Both the position numbers and the translations under genes were made by a program. A stretch of DNA of 41,392 nucleotides from Opitutia bacterium (GTDB lineage Bacteria > Verrucomicrobiota > Verrucomicrobiia > Opitutales > UBA953), in the NCBI GenBank assembly GCA_947470855.1, contig CANIUQ010000014.1, positions 1 to 41,392 on the forward strand, given 5' to 3'. Of the stretch, positions 23,473-31,886 are shown one piece after another (the stretch's first letter is position 1; every line of letters starts with the position of its first letter). A model generated the notes under the pieces. The model was not told where the DNA came from. It made no database searches and worked only from the letters and a program-made list of their open reading frames with translations.

Positions 23473-24354
23473 ATGAATAATCACGCTGAGCATAAAGCAG
23501 AGGTTTTACTCGAGGCGCTCCCTTATATCCAAAAATTCCGTGGCTCGACCTTCGTGGTTAAGTACGGCGGAAGTTTTATGGATGATCCAAACCCAGAAGG
23601 TCGTGATCGGGTGGCCACCGATATCGCTTTCTTAGCCGCTGTCGGAATTCAAGTCGTGGTTGTCCATGGTGGAGGCAAGGCCATCACCCGTGCGATGGAT
23701 AACGCAGGAATTAAATCCGAGTTTCGTGGAGGCATGCGTGTAACCGATGCCAATACCGTTAAAATCGTCGAACAAACTCTGAACGGAGAAATTAATACCC
23801 AAATCTGCGAGTCGTTGCGGGCCCGGGGGGCTAATCCTTTGGGCATGCCTGGCAATCAGGTTAATCTTTGCGAAAAGTTTTTTGGTTCTGACGAAGCGGG
23901 TAACCCAGTCGATATTGGTTATGTGGGTGATATTAAATTTGTTAAGGCAAAGTTAATTAAGAAAGCCCTCGCTGATGGTTTTCTTCCCGTGGTTTCTCCG
24001 ATTGCACTCGATGCCGATGATCAGGCCTACAATACCAATGCCGATGTTGCCGCCGCTGCGGTGGCCGATTCGCTCCGGGCTCGGCGTTTGATTTTCATGA
24101 GCGATGTACCAGGTTTGTTGGCAGACCCGAAAGATCCCTCGACATTGATTACGACTCTTAAAGTCAGTGAAGTTGATGACCTTAAGAAAAAAGGTGTTAT
24201 TGCTGGAGGTATGATTCCCAAGGTTGATAGTGCGGTTAAAGCACTCAAAGAAGGCGTTCGTCGTGTTCACTTTATTGATGGGCGTGTACCTCATGCACTA
24301 CTCTTAGAAGTCTTTACCGATAAAGGGGTCGGTACGGAAATTGTTCACGGCTAA
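23473..24354 (+). CDS. argB: Acetylglutamate kinase
   Basis: ArgB phosphorylates N-acetylglutamate. The 293 residues have the amino-acid-kinase fold: [55 protein letters not shown] for ATP, and [20 protein letters not shown]. An N-terminal helix of about 20 residues ([19 protein letters not shown]) precedes the first strand. In known kinases this extension goes with hexamer formation and feedback inhibition by arginine, whereas the shorter E. coli type lacks it. It therefore probably carries the pathway's main allosteric control, as expected beside argJ. The stop overlaps the argD ATG by one base. Confidence 0.97.
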   Translation: MNNHAEHKAEVLLEALPYIQKFRGSTFVVKYGGSFMDDPNPEGRDRVATDIAFLAAVGIQVVVVHGGGKAITRAMDNAGIKSEFRGGMRVTDANTVKIVEQTLNGEINTQICESLRARGANPLGMPGNQVNLCEKFFGSDEAGNPVDIGYVGDIKFVKAKLIKKALADGFLPVVSPIALDADDQAYNTNADVAAAAVADSLRARRLIFMSDVPGLLADPKDPSTLITTLKVSEVDDLKKKGVIAGGMIPKVDSAVKALKEGVRRVHFIDGRVPHALLLEVFTDKGVGTEIVHG

Positions 24355-25583
24355 TGAGCGACTCACTTTCGCCATCCTCCGACGAATCGGCTAAGCTTTA
24401 CGAGCAGTATGTCGCTCGTAATTATGCTTCGGCTGCGATTACTTTGGTGCGTGGAGAAGGTACGCGAGTTTGGGATGCTCGCGGTAAAAGTTATTTAGAT
24501 TTTGCATCGGGTATTGCGGTAAATGCACTCGGACACTCGCATCCTGTCTGGGTGAAGCGTGTCGCCGAGCAGGCAGCAAAATTAGTGCATGTTAGTAATT
24601 TATACCGCAACGAACCCCAAGGCCGATTGGCTGCTTCGCTTTCTCAGTATTGTGGGTTAGGGCGCGTTTTATTTTGTAACAGCGGGGCAGAAGCGAATGA
24701 AGCTCTGCTGAAATTAGCCCGCTTACATGGTAAGAAAAAATCTGGCCAAGAGGGAGATTGTATTGGCGTTGTCGTGGCCGAGCGCGCTTTTCATGGTCGA
24801 ACTTTCGGTGGCATGTCGGCTACGCCACAGGAAAAAATTCAAAGTGGTTTTCGTCCATTATTGTCTGGTTTCACCACCGCACCGTTAAACGATATTGGTG
24901 CGTGGGATCGAGCGATTAATGCAAAAACAACGGCTGCGGTTTTATTGGAAACCATTCAAGGAGAGGGTGGAGTTTTTGTGGCGCAGCCTGAATTCTTGAA
25001 ACAATTGCAAACACTTTGTCGCGAGCGAAATGTTTTGTTATTAATCGATGAAATTCAGTGTGGTATTGGGCGTACGGGAAAATTTTTTGCTTACGAATAT
25101 TCGGGTATAAAACCAGATGCGATTGCGATGGCCAAAGGACTTGGTGGGGGTTTTCCCATCGGGGCCATTTGGATGTCCCCGAGTTGCGATGAATTATTCC
25201 AGGCGGGTTCACATGGGACGACTTTTGGTGGTGGTGCATTAGCCGCCTCCGCTGCTCTGGCGGTTTTAGAGGTGATTCAAAGTGAACAATTGGTTGAGCG
25301 TGTGGCTAAACAGTCGGTTGCTTGGCACGCCTCGCTCCATCAGTTAGTCAAAAAATATCCTGCCATTATCCGCGAAATTCGTGGAGTTGGTTATATGGTT
25401 GGGGTGGCTTTAAATGTGGATCCACTGCCTGTGGTTGCTGCCTTGCGCGAGGCGGGGATGTTGGCGGTGCCAGCGGGTGGGGTTGCAGTCCGATTGTTAC
25501 CTCCGCTTAACGCTTCTGTCGCCGAACTAGACGAGTCGGTGCAAATCTTGGATCGTGTCTTGGGTCAATGGAAGGTTGCTTAA
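24354..25583 (+). CDS. argD: Acetylornithine aminotransferase
   Basis: ArgD is a class III PLP aminotransferase converting N-acetylglutamate semialdehyde to N-acetylornithine with glutamate as amino donor. The 409 residues show YLDFASGIAVNALGHSHP, VLFCNSGAEANEALLKLAR, AFHGRTFGGMSATPQEK, LLIDEIQCGIGRTGKFFAYE, and the PLP lysine in AMAKGLGGGFPIGA (about residue 261). Then come HGTTFGGGALAASAALAVLE and VRLLPPLN near the end. Translation starts at an ATG sharing one base with the argB stop (TAATG), so the two are coupled. A side role in lysine synthesis (succinyldiaminopimelate aminotransferase) is known for some relatives. Confidence 0.96.
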   Translation: MSDSLSPSSDESAKLYEQYVARNYASAAITLVRGEGTRVWDARGKSYLDFASGIAVNALGHSHPVWVKRVAEQAAKLVHVSNLYRNEPQGRLAASLSQYCGLGRVLFCNSGAEANEALLKLARLHGKKKSGQEGDCIGVVVAERAFHGRTFGGMSATPQEKIQSGFRPLLSGFTTAPLNDIGAWDRAINAKTTAAVLLETIQGEGGVFVAQPEFLKQLQTLCRERNVLLLIDEIQCGIGRTGKFFAYEYSGIKPDAIAMAKGLGGGFPIGAIWMSPSCDELFQAGSHGTTFGGGALAASAALAVLEVIQSEQLVERVAKQSVAWHASLHQLVKKYPAIIREIRGVGYMVGVALNVDPLPVVAALREAGMLAVPAGGVAVRLLPPLNASVAELDESVQILDRVLGQWKVA

Positions 25584-25653
25584 AACCCCTCTCCTTGACT
25601 TAATTTTCCGCTGTCCAAAAGCGTTCTGCTGAGTATTTTCGTCTCTTTCTTTC

Positions 25654-26601
25654 ATGCGTCACTTTCTCAAAGAGACCGATTTAACTGTCGCTGAAACCGC
25701 TACTGTTTTTGCTCAGGCTGCGGCGCTGAAGGCTGGTCGTGCTTCTGGTCATACATCAGATCTCGCTCGGCAATCGTGGGGGTTATTATTTTTCAAAAAG
25801 AGCACGCGGACTCGTGTTTCTTTTCAGGTAGGAGTTCATGAGTTGGGTGGATTACCCGTGATGCTCAATGCCGATGATATGCAAATTTCACGAGGTGAGA
25901 CGGTGGCGGATACAGCAAAAGTTTTATCACGTTATTTGCATGGTATGGTCATTCGTTGCCACGAGCACGCTTTACTCGAGGAATTTACTCAAAGTGGTAC
26001 GATGCCCGTGATTAACGCGCTTTCTGATTTTCTCCACCCCTGTCAGTTCATGACGGATATGTTCACGCTCGCTGAGCGGTGGGCGAAAGGGAAGCCTGAG
26101 CAGTATGTGCAGTCTCTGAAAGGTCGGAAGATTGCCTTTTTGGGTGATACAGCCTGCAATATGGCTAACTCTTTTGTGCTCGGTGGTGCGGCCTTGGGCT
26201 TGGAAGTCGCTTTAGCTGGACCGAAGGGCTTTGAGCCTAGTGCTGAAATTAAAAAACAACTTAAGGAGGATGGGCTGAAAGAAACATTTTCTTTCACGAC
26301 CGATGCTACGGCTGCCGTCAAAGGGGCAGATATGGTTTATACGGATGTTTGGGTTAGTATGGGTATGGAGTCGCAGAAGGCCGAAAGACTCAAGCTCATG
26401 CAACCTTACCAGGTGAATGCGAAATTATTAAGTTTAGCTAAGCCTGATGCTTATTTTATGCATTGCCTACCCGCTCATCCTGGCGAGGAGGTTTCGGCTG
26501 AAGTTTTGGCTAGTCCGCAGAGTATTATTTTTGATCAGGCGGAAAATCGCCTGCATGTCCAGAAAGCGATTCTTGCCCACCTTGCCCGCCACCGTAATTA
26601 A
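25654..26601 (+). CDS. argF: Ornithine carbamoyltransferase
   Basis: ArgF joins carbamoyl phosphate and ornithine to give citrulline. The 315 residues carry the carbamoyl-phosphate loop [10 protein letters not shown] and [10 protein letters not shown]. They also carry [16 protein letters not shown], with the HPCQ motif specific for ornithine rather than aspartate transcarbamoylase, and DVWVSMGME. The ornithine loop is [13 protein letters not shown]; the 'HP' in place of the more common 'xRG' is a small departure. TATTTT at 25634-25639 ends 14 bases before the ATG and could be the -10 box of a second promoter in the 70-base gap after argD. Confidence 0.95.
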   Translation: MRHFLKETDLTVAETATVFAQAAALKAGRASGHTSDLARQSWGLLFFKKSTRTRVSFQVGVHELGGLPVMLNADDMQISRGETVADTAKVLSRYLHGMVIRCHEHALLEEFTQSGTMPVINALSDFLHPCQFMTDMFTLAERWAKGKPEQYVQSLKGRKIAFLGDTACNMANSFVLGGAALGLEVALAGPKGFEPSAEIKKQLKEDGLKETFSFTTDATAAVKGADMVYTDVWVSMGMESQKAERLKLMQPYQVNAKLLSLAKPDAYFMHCLPAHPGEEVSAEVLASPQSIIFDQAENRLHVQKAILAHLARHRN

Positions 26602-26618
26602 AAATTTATCTATCTATT

Positions 26619-27875
26619 ATGAGTAAGAAGAAAAAAATCGTTCTCGCCTATTCGGGCGGCCTCGACACCTCGGTCCTCCTTTCTTGGATTAAGGAAAAGC
26701 ATAACGCTGAGATGATTGCGTTCTGTGCCGACATTGGACAGGAGGATGAATTGAAAGGGCTGAAGCCCAAAGCACTCAAGACGGGTGCATCAAAATTGTA
26801 TATCGACGATTTGCAGGAAGAATTTGCCCGCGATTTTATTTATCCGATGATGCAAGCTGGGGCGATTTATGAAGGGCAGTATTATCTAGGTACCTCGATT
26901 GCGCGTCCGCTCATTGCTAAACGCATGGTGGAGATTGCTCGTAAGGAAGGTGCCACAGCCATTGCTCACGGTGCTACGGGTAAGGGTAATGACCAAGTAC
27001 GCTTTGAGTTAACTTGCGCTGCCTTGGCTCCTGATTTGGAAATCATCGCACCGTGGCGTAATGAAGAATTCCGCAAAGATTTTCCCGGTCGTGCCGAAAT
27101 GATTGCTTATTGTGCGAAGCACAAAATCCCTGTCGAAGCTAGTGCGAAGAAGCCCTATTCCTCTGACCGTAATCTTCTGCATATTTCTTATGAGGCTGGT
27201 ATCTTGGAAGATCCTTGGATGGATGCTTTTGCTCCGAAAAATAAAGAGATGTTTAAGCTTTCTGTATCCCCTGAGGATGCTCCTGATAAGCCTGAGTATG
27301 TTGAATTAGAATTCCGCCAAGGCGATTGCATTGCGGTTAATGGAAAGAAAATGAATCCTCTCGGTGTTATGCGAACCCTCAACAAAATTGGAGGTCGTCA
27401 TGGTGTCGGTCGCGTTGACATGGTGGAGAATCGCTTTGTTGGGATGAAGAGCCGCGGGGTTTATGAAACTCCCGGTGGCACCATTTACCATTTTGCTCAT
27501 CGTCAAATTGAATCGTTAACAATGGATCGCGAGGTTATGCACCTGCGTGATTCCCTAGTGCCTCGCTATGCGACTTTGGTTTACAACGGTTTTTGGTATG
27601 CTCCCGAGCGCTTAGCTCTTCAGGCACTGATTACCGAATCTCAACGCAATGTAACTGGCACCGTGCGTGTAAAATTGTATAAGGGTAACATCTATGTCGC
27701 TGGACGAAAGAGTCCTCGTTCGCTTTATAATCCACACATCGCAACGATGGAGGCTGATCCAACCAAGGCCTACAATCAGGACGATGCGACCGGATTCATT
27801 CGTTTGAATGGTTTGCGTCTCCGTGTGAATTCAAAAGTTAACGGTGTTCAGAATCTCAGTAAAACAGTCCGTTAA
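26619..27875 (+). CDS. argG: Argininosuccinate synthase
   Basis: ArgG condenses citrulline and aspartate with ATP. The 418-residue protein has the N-type PP-loop [17 protein letters not shown], then [71 protein letters not shown] and [11 protein letters not shown]. Length and motif order are normal. It is 17 bases after argF and ends the cluster at a strong terminator. argH, needed for the last step to arginine, is not in the window, so it must lie elsewhere or beyond its edges. Confidence 0.97.
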   Translation: MSKKKKIVLAYSGGLDTSVLLSWIKEKHNAEMIAFCADIGQEDELKGLKPKALKTGASKLYIDDLQEEFARDFIYPMMQAGAIYEGQYYLGTSIARPLIAKRMVEIARKEGATAIAHGATGKGNDQVRFELTCAALAPDLEIIAPWRNEEFRKDFPGRAEMIAYCAKHKIPVEASAKKPYSSDRNLLHISYEAGILEDPWMDAFAPKNKEMFKLSVSPEDAPDKPEYVELEFRQGDCIAVNGKKMNPLGVMRTLNKIGGRHGVGRVDMVENRFVGMKSRGVYETPGGTIYHFAHRQIESLTMDREVMHLRDSLVPRYATLVYNGFWYAPERLALQALITESQRNVTGTVRVKLYKGNIYVAGRKSPRSLYNPHIATMEADPTKAYNQDDATGFIRLNGLRLRVNSKVNGVQNLSKTVR

Positions 27876-27892
27876 CTGAAGATACCTTTATT

Positions 27893-27927
27893 AAAAAGGG
27901 CGTCCACTGGACGCCCTTTTTGTTTTT
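27893..27927 (+). terminator. Terminator of the arginine cluster
   Basis: A 13-base stem (AAAAAGGGCGTCC, 27893-27905) pairs with GGACGCCCTTTTT (27909-27921) around a 3-base loop. It is followed by GTTTTT. The hairpin is 17 bases after argG. Its A-rich left arm could also serve the minus-strand tRNA-Cys that ends just beyond it. Confidence 0.92.
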
Positions 27928-27931
27928 AAAT

Positions 27932-28006
27932 TGGAGGCGCGGGTCGGAATTGAACCGACGCATGGGGCTTTTGCAGAGCCCGGCCTTACCACTTGGCTAC
28001 CGCGCC
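27932..28006 (-). tRNA. tRNA-Cys (GCA)
   Basis: On the minus strand this is a 75-base cloverleaf. The acceptor is GGCGCGG with CCGCGCC. The anticodon stem GGGCT/AGCCC holds the loop CTGCAAA, giving anticodon GCA. The T arm is GTCGGTTCAATTCCGAC. The discriminator is T73, the tRNA-Cys identity base, and CCA is encoded. Confidence 0.97.
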
Positions 28007-28012
28007 TATCTC

Positions 28013-28040
28013 CTACAAGGGTGCATCCTGCCCCTTGTGG
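28013..28040. repeat. Hairpin between tRNA-Cys and ispF
   Basis: CTACAAGGG (28013-28021) pairs with CCCTTGTGG (28032-28040) over 9 bases with one wobble, around a 10-base loop. ACTTTCTTTC follows on the plus strand. It could be a weak plus-strand terminator or part of the tRNA-Cys leader. Confidence 0.4.
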
Positions 28041-28104
28041 ACTTTCTTTCAAGGGTTTAATGCGAGGGCTTTCCTTTCCTGAAAATAAGGTTAAAACCGA
28101 GGTT

Positions 28105-28596
28105 ATGTCCCTTTCACCCCCATTCCGCATCGGACTTGGTTATGATATCCATGTTCTGACATCGGGTCGTCCCTGCATTTTGGGAGGTGTTACGATTCCT
28201 TCCGAGGTTGGTCCAGAAGGTCACTCCGATGCTGATGTTTTATTACATGCTTTAGCCGATGCGATTTTAGGGGCCGCGGGTCTTCGTGATATTGGTCACT
28301 ATTTTCCTAATACGGACCCCAAAATAAAGGGGATACGCTCCACTTTGATTGTGCAAAAAGCTCTCGATGAGGTAACGCAACGGGGTTGGAAAATCGGAAA
28401 CGTGGATCTCGTTCTTATCGGTGAAAGACCTAAGATTATGCTGAAGATTGTTGAGATTAAAAAGTCGGTGGCTGATTTATTAAAAATAAATCCCGAAGAA
28501 GTAGGTCTTAAGGCGACAACGAACGAAGGTATGGACTCGCTGGGGCAGGGTAAAGCGATCGCCGTACAAGCGATTTGCCTACTTTATCGGGGTTAG
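28105..28596 (+). CDS. ispF: 2-C-methyl-D-erythritol 2,4-cyclodiphosphate synthase
   Basis: IspF forms the cyclic diphosphate in the non-mevalonate isoprenoid pathway. From ATG 28105 it has 163 residues, the normal size. It carries the metal-binding GYDIHVL, GHSDADVLLHALADAILGAAGLRDIGHYFPNTDP, and the C-terminal LKATTNEGMDSLGQGKAIAVQAICLL. The zinc ligands (Asp and His in YDIH and the later His in LLHAL) are intact. The open frame begins at 27931 but the extra part is the reverse of tRNA-Cys, so it is not coding. ispD, often adjacent, is not seen. Confidence 0.95.
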   Translation: MSLSPPFRIGLGYDIHVLTSGRPCILGGVTIPSEVGPEGHSDADVLLHALADAILGAAGLRDIGHYFPNTDPKIKGIRSTLIVQKALDEVTQRGWKIGNVDLVLIGERPKIMLKIVEIKKSVADLLKINPEEVGLKATTNEGMDSLGQGKAIAVQAICLLYRG

Positions 28597-28676
28597 GTTA
28601 CTCTGGGTGCCTTTCAGACTTGTCAAAAGCCTTTGCAAAACAAAGGTTTAGAGACCTTTACGAGAAATTAACCATT

Positions 28677-29090
28677 ATGGAACAAACCCTCATTATTCTT
28701 AAACCTGACTGCATGGAGCGCCGACTTTATGGCACCGTGCTATCGCGTTTCGAAGCTGCAGGATTTGATATCCAAGCCTGCAAGTTGACTCGTTTGACCC
28801 CTGGACAATTACGCGAGCATTACGCGCACGTCGCCGATAAGCCTTTTTATCCAGACATCGAAGCATTCATGTCTTCACGTCCAGTCATCATCGCCGTTCT
28901 CAGCGGTCACAACGTTATTGCTCGGGTGCGTGAACTTTTGGGTCCAACCAATTCTAAGATAGCACCTAAAGGTACAATTCGCGGAGATTTTGGCACCGAA
29001 ATGATGCGCAACGTTTGCCATGCTTCCGATAGTCCCGAAGCTGCGGCTGCAGAGATTCGTCGATTCTTCAGTGCGGCCGAAGTTTTTTAA
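28677..29090 (+). CDS. ndk: Nucleoside diphosphate kinase
   Basis: Ndk balances nucleoside triphosphate pools by a phospho-His mechanism. From ATG 28677 it has 137 residues. It begins EQTLIILKPDCMERRLYG and contains KLTRLTPGQLREHYAHVADKPFYPD, LGPTNSKIAPKGTIRGDFG and the catalytic RNVCHASDSPEAAAAEI with His115. The usual motif is 'N-x-x-H-G-S-D-S', so Ala in place of Gly is a mild change. An AAAGGT/ACCTTT hairpin (28642-28659) lies 18 bases before the start. The longer frame to 28575 has no family support. Confidence 0.96.
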   Translation: MEQTLIILKPDCMERRLYGTVLSRFEAAGFDIQACKLTRLTPGQLREHYAHVADKPFYPDIEAFMSSRPVIIAVLSGHNVIARVRELLGPTNSKIAPKGTIRGDFGTEMMRNVCHASDSPEAAAAEIRRFFSAAEVF

Positions 29091-29155
29091 ATTTTTTAGG
29101 TCAATCACGACTTCCCCGTTGCCCTCCCCTAGGTAAATTCGGCATAAGTTATCTT

Positions 29156-30424
29156 ATGCTGGATCCTAAGTTACTTCGCGAACAAACCGCACTCGTCCGT
29201 GCTGGTATTGCCCGTAAAAAATTTCAAGTCGATCTCGATGCCGTTATCGCCGCCGATGAAGTACGCCGTCACGCCGTCGCTGAATTTGAGGTAGCACGTT
29301 CCACGCAAAATGCCGCCAATAAAGAGATGGCCGCACTGCCCAAAGGTTCGGCAGAGTTTCAGGCAAAAGTTGCTGAGATGAAGACTGCGTCGGCTCGCGT
29401 TAAGGAGTTGGAAAAAAAAGTGAGTGAAGCAGAAGAGGTCTGGAAACAGATTGTTCTCAGTGTCCCCAATATTCCTCATGACTCAGTTCCCGAGGGTCGC
29501 ACCGAAGCCGACAACAAAGTCGTTTCAACCTGGGGAGATCAGACAAAACTCGTTTCCACGGTGGCGAAACCACACTGGGATATTTCTTGGTTCAGCAAAG
29601 CGATTGATTTTGAACGTGGGGTTAAGGTTACGGGAGCGGGATTTCCTTTTTATGTCGGTGATATGGCACGATTGGTTCGCGCCCTCATCCAATTCTTCTT
29701 AGAAGAAGCTGGTTCCGCGGGTTACACTGAGGTTCATGCGCCACTACTGGTCAATGCAGCCAGTGCTACGGCGACAGGGCAGTTGCCCGATAAAGAGGGC
29801 CAGATGTATCATGCTCAAACCGATGATTTCTATCTCATTCCAACAGCGGAAGTTCCCGTAACGAATTTTTTCCGCGATGAAATTTTAGATGAAGGTAGTC
29901 TGCCCGTTAAACGAGTGGGTTACACGCCTTGTTTCCGTCGCGAGGCGGGTAGTTGGGGTGCCCATGTGCGTGGGCTGAATCGCCTCCACCAATTCGATAA
30001 AGTGGAACTCGTTAAATGGGTTCACCCCGAGAAATCTTTCGAGGAATTAGAATCATTGCGTGGTGATGCCGAGCGTTTGCTTCAAAAATTAAATCTGCCT
30101 TACCGCGTTTTATTAATTTGTGCAGGCGATATTGGATTCTCTCACAGCAAGCAGTATGATTTAGAAGTGTGGGCGGGTGGACAGAAGCGCTGGTTAGAAG
30201 TTTCCAGTTGCTCTAATTTCACTGATTTCCAAGCCCGTCGTGCGGGTATACGATTCCGCCCTAAAGAGGGTAAGGTTGAATATGTTCATACCTTAAACGG
30301 TTCTGGCTTAGGTCTTCCGCGCGTCTTAGCGGCGATTTTGGAAAACAACCTCCAGCCAGATGGTTCAGTGCGTATACCAGAGGCTTTGCGCCGCTGGTAT
30401 GGCAAAGAGACCTTACAATTTTAA
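29156..30424 (+). CDS. serS: Seryl-tRNA synthetase
   Basis: SerRS charges tRNA-Ser and tRNA-Sec with serine. The 422 residues have the N-terminal antiparallel coiled-coil arm (about residues 27-105: VIAADEVRRHAVAEFEVARS through KVSEAEEVWKQI) that holds the long variable arm of tRNA-Ser. The class II catalytic core follows, with motif 2 PCFRREAGSWGAHVRGLNRLHQFDKVELV and motif 3 NGSGLGLPRVLAAILENN. LEVSSCSNFTDFQARR supplies serine-binding residues. Length is normal. The leader before ATG 29156 has no Shine-Dalgarno sequence. Confidence 0.97.
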   Translation: MLDPKLLREQTALVRAGIARKKFQVDLDAVIAADEVRRHAVAEFEVARSTQNAANKEMAALPKGSAEFQAKVAEMKTASARVKELEKKVSEAEEVWKQIVLSVPNIPHDSVPEGRTEADNKVVSTWGDQTKLVSTVAKPHWDISWFSKAIDFERGVKVTGAGFPFYVGDMARLVRALIQFFLEEAGSAGYTEVHAPLLVNAASATATGQLPDKEGQMYHAQTDDFYLIPTAEVPVTNFFRDEILDEGSLPVKRVGYTPCFRREAGSWGAHVRGLNRLHQFDKVELVKWVHPEKSFEELESLRGDAERLLQKLNLPYRVLLICAGDIGFSHSKQYDLEVWAGGQKRWLEVSSCSNFTDFQARRAGIRFRPKEGKVEYVHTLNGSGLGLPRVLAAILENNLQPDGSVRIPEALRRWYGKETLQF

Positions 30425-30450
30425 TGGCCTTTAGGTTGGCAGAGTTAGTG

Positions 30451-30482
30451 GAGTAACTCATACTGCGATTCGTGAGTTACTC
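30451..30482 (+). promoter_or_regulatory. 10-base inverted repeat covering the tilS start codon
   Basis: GAGTAACTCA (30451-30460) and TGAGTTACTC (30473-30482) are perfect reverse complements separated by 12 bases. The proposed GTG start of tilS (30472-30474) lies at the edge of the right arm, so a folded RNA would hide the start. No T-run follows, so it is not a normal terminator for serS. Confidence 0.45.
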
Positions 30483-31875
30483 GCCCTTGGATTCAGCTTC
30501 GTTTTCTCGAGCTGCCGCTCAGGTGCCGGCTTTGGTTTTACCCGCATCCATCGCAAGGCAAACAGTGGCTCTGGCAGTTTCTGGGGGTGCCGATTCGATC
30601 TATTTACTCTGTGCCCTATGGGCTAATCCAGATTATCGTTCATCTTTGCAAGTCTGGCATTTTAATCATCGCGTACGAGGTTTGGCTTCGGATCAGGACG
30701 CCCAATTTGTCCGCGAGGTTTGTCAAAGTTTGCAAATTCCTTGTGCCGTTGGTGAGCGCGCGGAGTCAGGGCCTGCTTCGGAAAGCGAATTACGTCAGGC
30801 GCGAAATCTTTTTTTTGCGCAACAACGGAAAAATTCTGGAATCCAAACTCTTTGTACCGCTCATCATTATGATGATTTGGTTGAGACGTTGCTTATGCGC
30901 TTAGCGCGAGGATCAGGTTTGACGGGTTTGTCAGCCCCACGAGTTTGGCAAAAATTTCGCGATGGTCATCAGCGATACCGTCCCTTGCTGTCCGCTGGAT
31001 TAAATAAAGAAGCAATCCTTCATACTTTAAAATCCTGTGGAGTAATTTGGCGCGAAGATGCCACTAATCTTCAACCAACCACGCAAAGAAATCGGGTGCG
31101 AGCTTGGTTGAGTGAAGGAGCAGAGTATGCCCTAGGAGCCCATTATCAAAAGGGATTTGCTCGTTCGGCTGAGATTATCAATCAGGCCGAACAAGCCCTG
31201 CTGCTCTGGGCCAAAAATTTAGGTGCTGAACTCAATACCCAAGGAGTAGCCGACGTCAGTGCACTTAAAAATCAACCAGCGATTTTAGCGCATCTGCTGT
31301 TTGGTCAGTTTTTACAATTTCACGGACTCGGTGCGGCGAGTGGTTCTTCGGTTGATGTGATGGTTCATGCCATTGTCTCTGGACAGGATACCCAAGTTTC
31401 GATTCTTGGCCGTTTGATTAAATTAAAAAAAGGCCAGCTTTCTTTGGCGACCTCTCCGTTGACTCCTTTGGGTTCTCAATTGCGCGAGTTGGCTTTGAAT
31501 AAGATGGATGAGGAAGTGGGACTTCTCGTCGAACGTGTTGATGTCGATGACGCACTGTGGGAAAGGTTGTCACGCGGTGACATTCCCCCGCTTCGGGAAG
31601 TTTACCTGAATCCTCCTGTCATTGGGGAAATTTTTTGGCGCGGAAGACTTGAGGGTGATCGATATCAACCCCTTGGATTAAGTAGTCCGACCAAAGTTTC
31701 AGACCTCTTAATCAACCGAAAAGTTCCCTTGGAACTTAGGGAAAACCTTCCCGTGGTCATTTTAGATGGGCAAATTGTTTGGATTCCCTCGGTTCCACCT
31801 TCGGAGTTGTTTCGATTAAAGGGACCCACGAAAGGGGCTCTCCGATTGACTTGGCTTACCCCCTGCTTAAGTTAA
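30472..31875 (+). CDS. tilS: tRNA(Ile)-lysidine synthase
   Basis: TilS uses ATP to attach lysine to C34 of the CAU-anticodon tRNA-Ile so that it reads AUA. The 467 residues start at GTG 30472, the first start after an in-frame stop at 30454. They carry the PP-loop LAVSGGADSIYLLCALW (residues 34-50), WHFNHRVRG, TAHHYDDLVETLLMRLARGSGLTGLSA, WREDATNLQPTTQRNRVR for the tRNA- and lysine-binding region, and a C-terminal domain with RLEGDRYQPLGLSSPTKVSDLLINRKVP. The chain ends 11 bases before the ftsH ATG; tilS-ftsH adjacency is common in bacteria. A later GTG at 30523 would trim 17 poorly conserved residues. Confidence 0.94.
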   Translation: MSYSPLDSASFSRAAAQVPALVLPASIARQTVALAVSGGADSIYLLCALWANPDYRSSLQVWHFNHRVRGLASDQDAQFVREVCQSLQIPCAVGERAESGPASESELRQARNLFFAQQRKNSGIQTLCTAHHYDDLVETLLMRLARGSGLTGLSAPRVWQKFRDGHQRYRPLLSAGLNKEAILHTLKSCGVIWREDATNLQPTTQRNRVRAWLSEGAEYALGAHYQKGFARSAEIINQAEQALLLWAKNLGAELNTQGVADVSALKNQPAILAHLLFGQFLQFHGLGAASGSSVDVMVHAIVSGQDTQVSILGRLIKLKKGQLSLATSPLTPLGSQLRELALNKMDEEVGLLVERVDVDDALWERLSRGDIPPLREVYLNPPVIGEIFWRGRLEGDRYQPLGLSSPTKVSDLLINRKVPLELRENLPVVILDGQIVWIPSVPPSELFRLKGPTKGALRLTWLTPCLS

Positions 31876-31886
31876 ACCGTCACCTA

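Noticed and set aside
27931-28104. Longer ispF beginning at 27931
   Set aside because: The extra part reads across the reverse of tRNA-Cys and its hairpin; IspF proteins start just before GYDIH.
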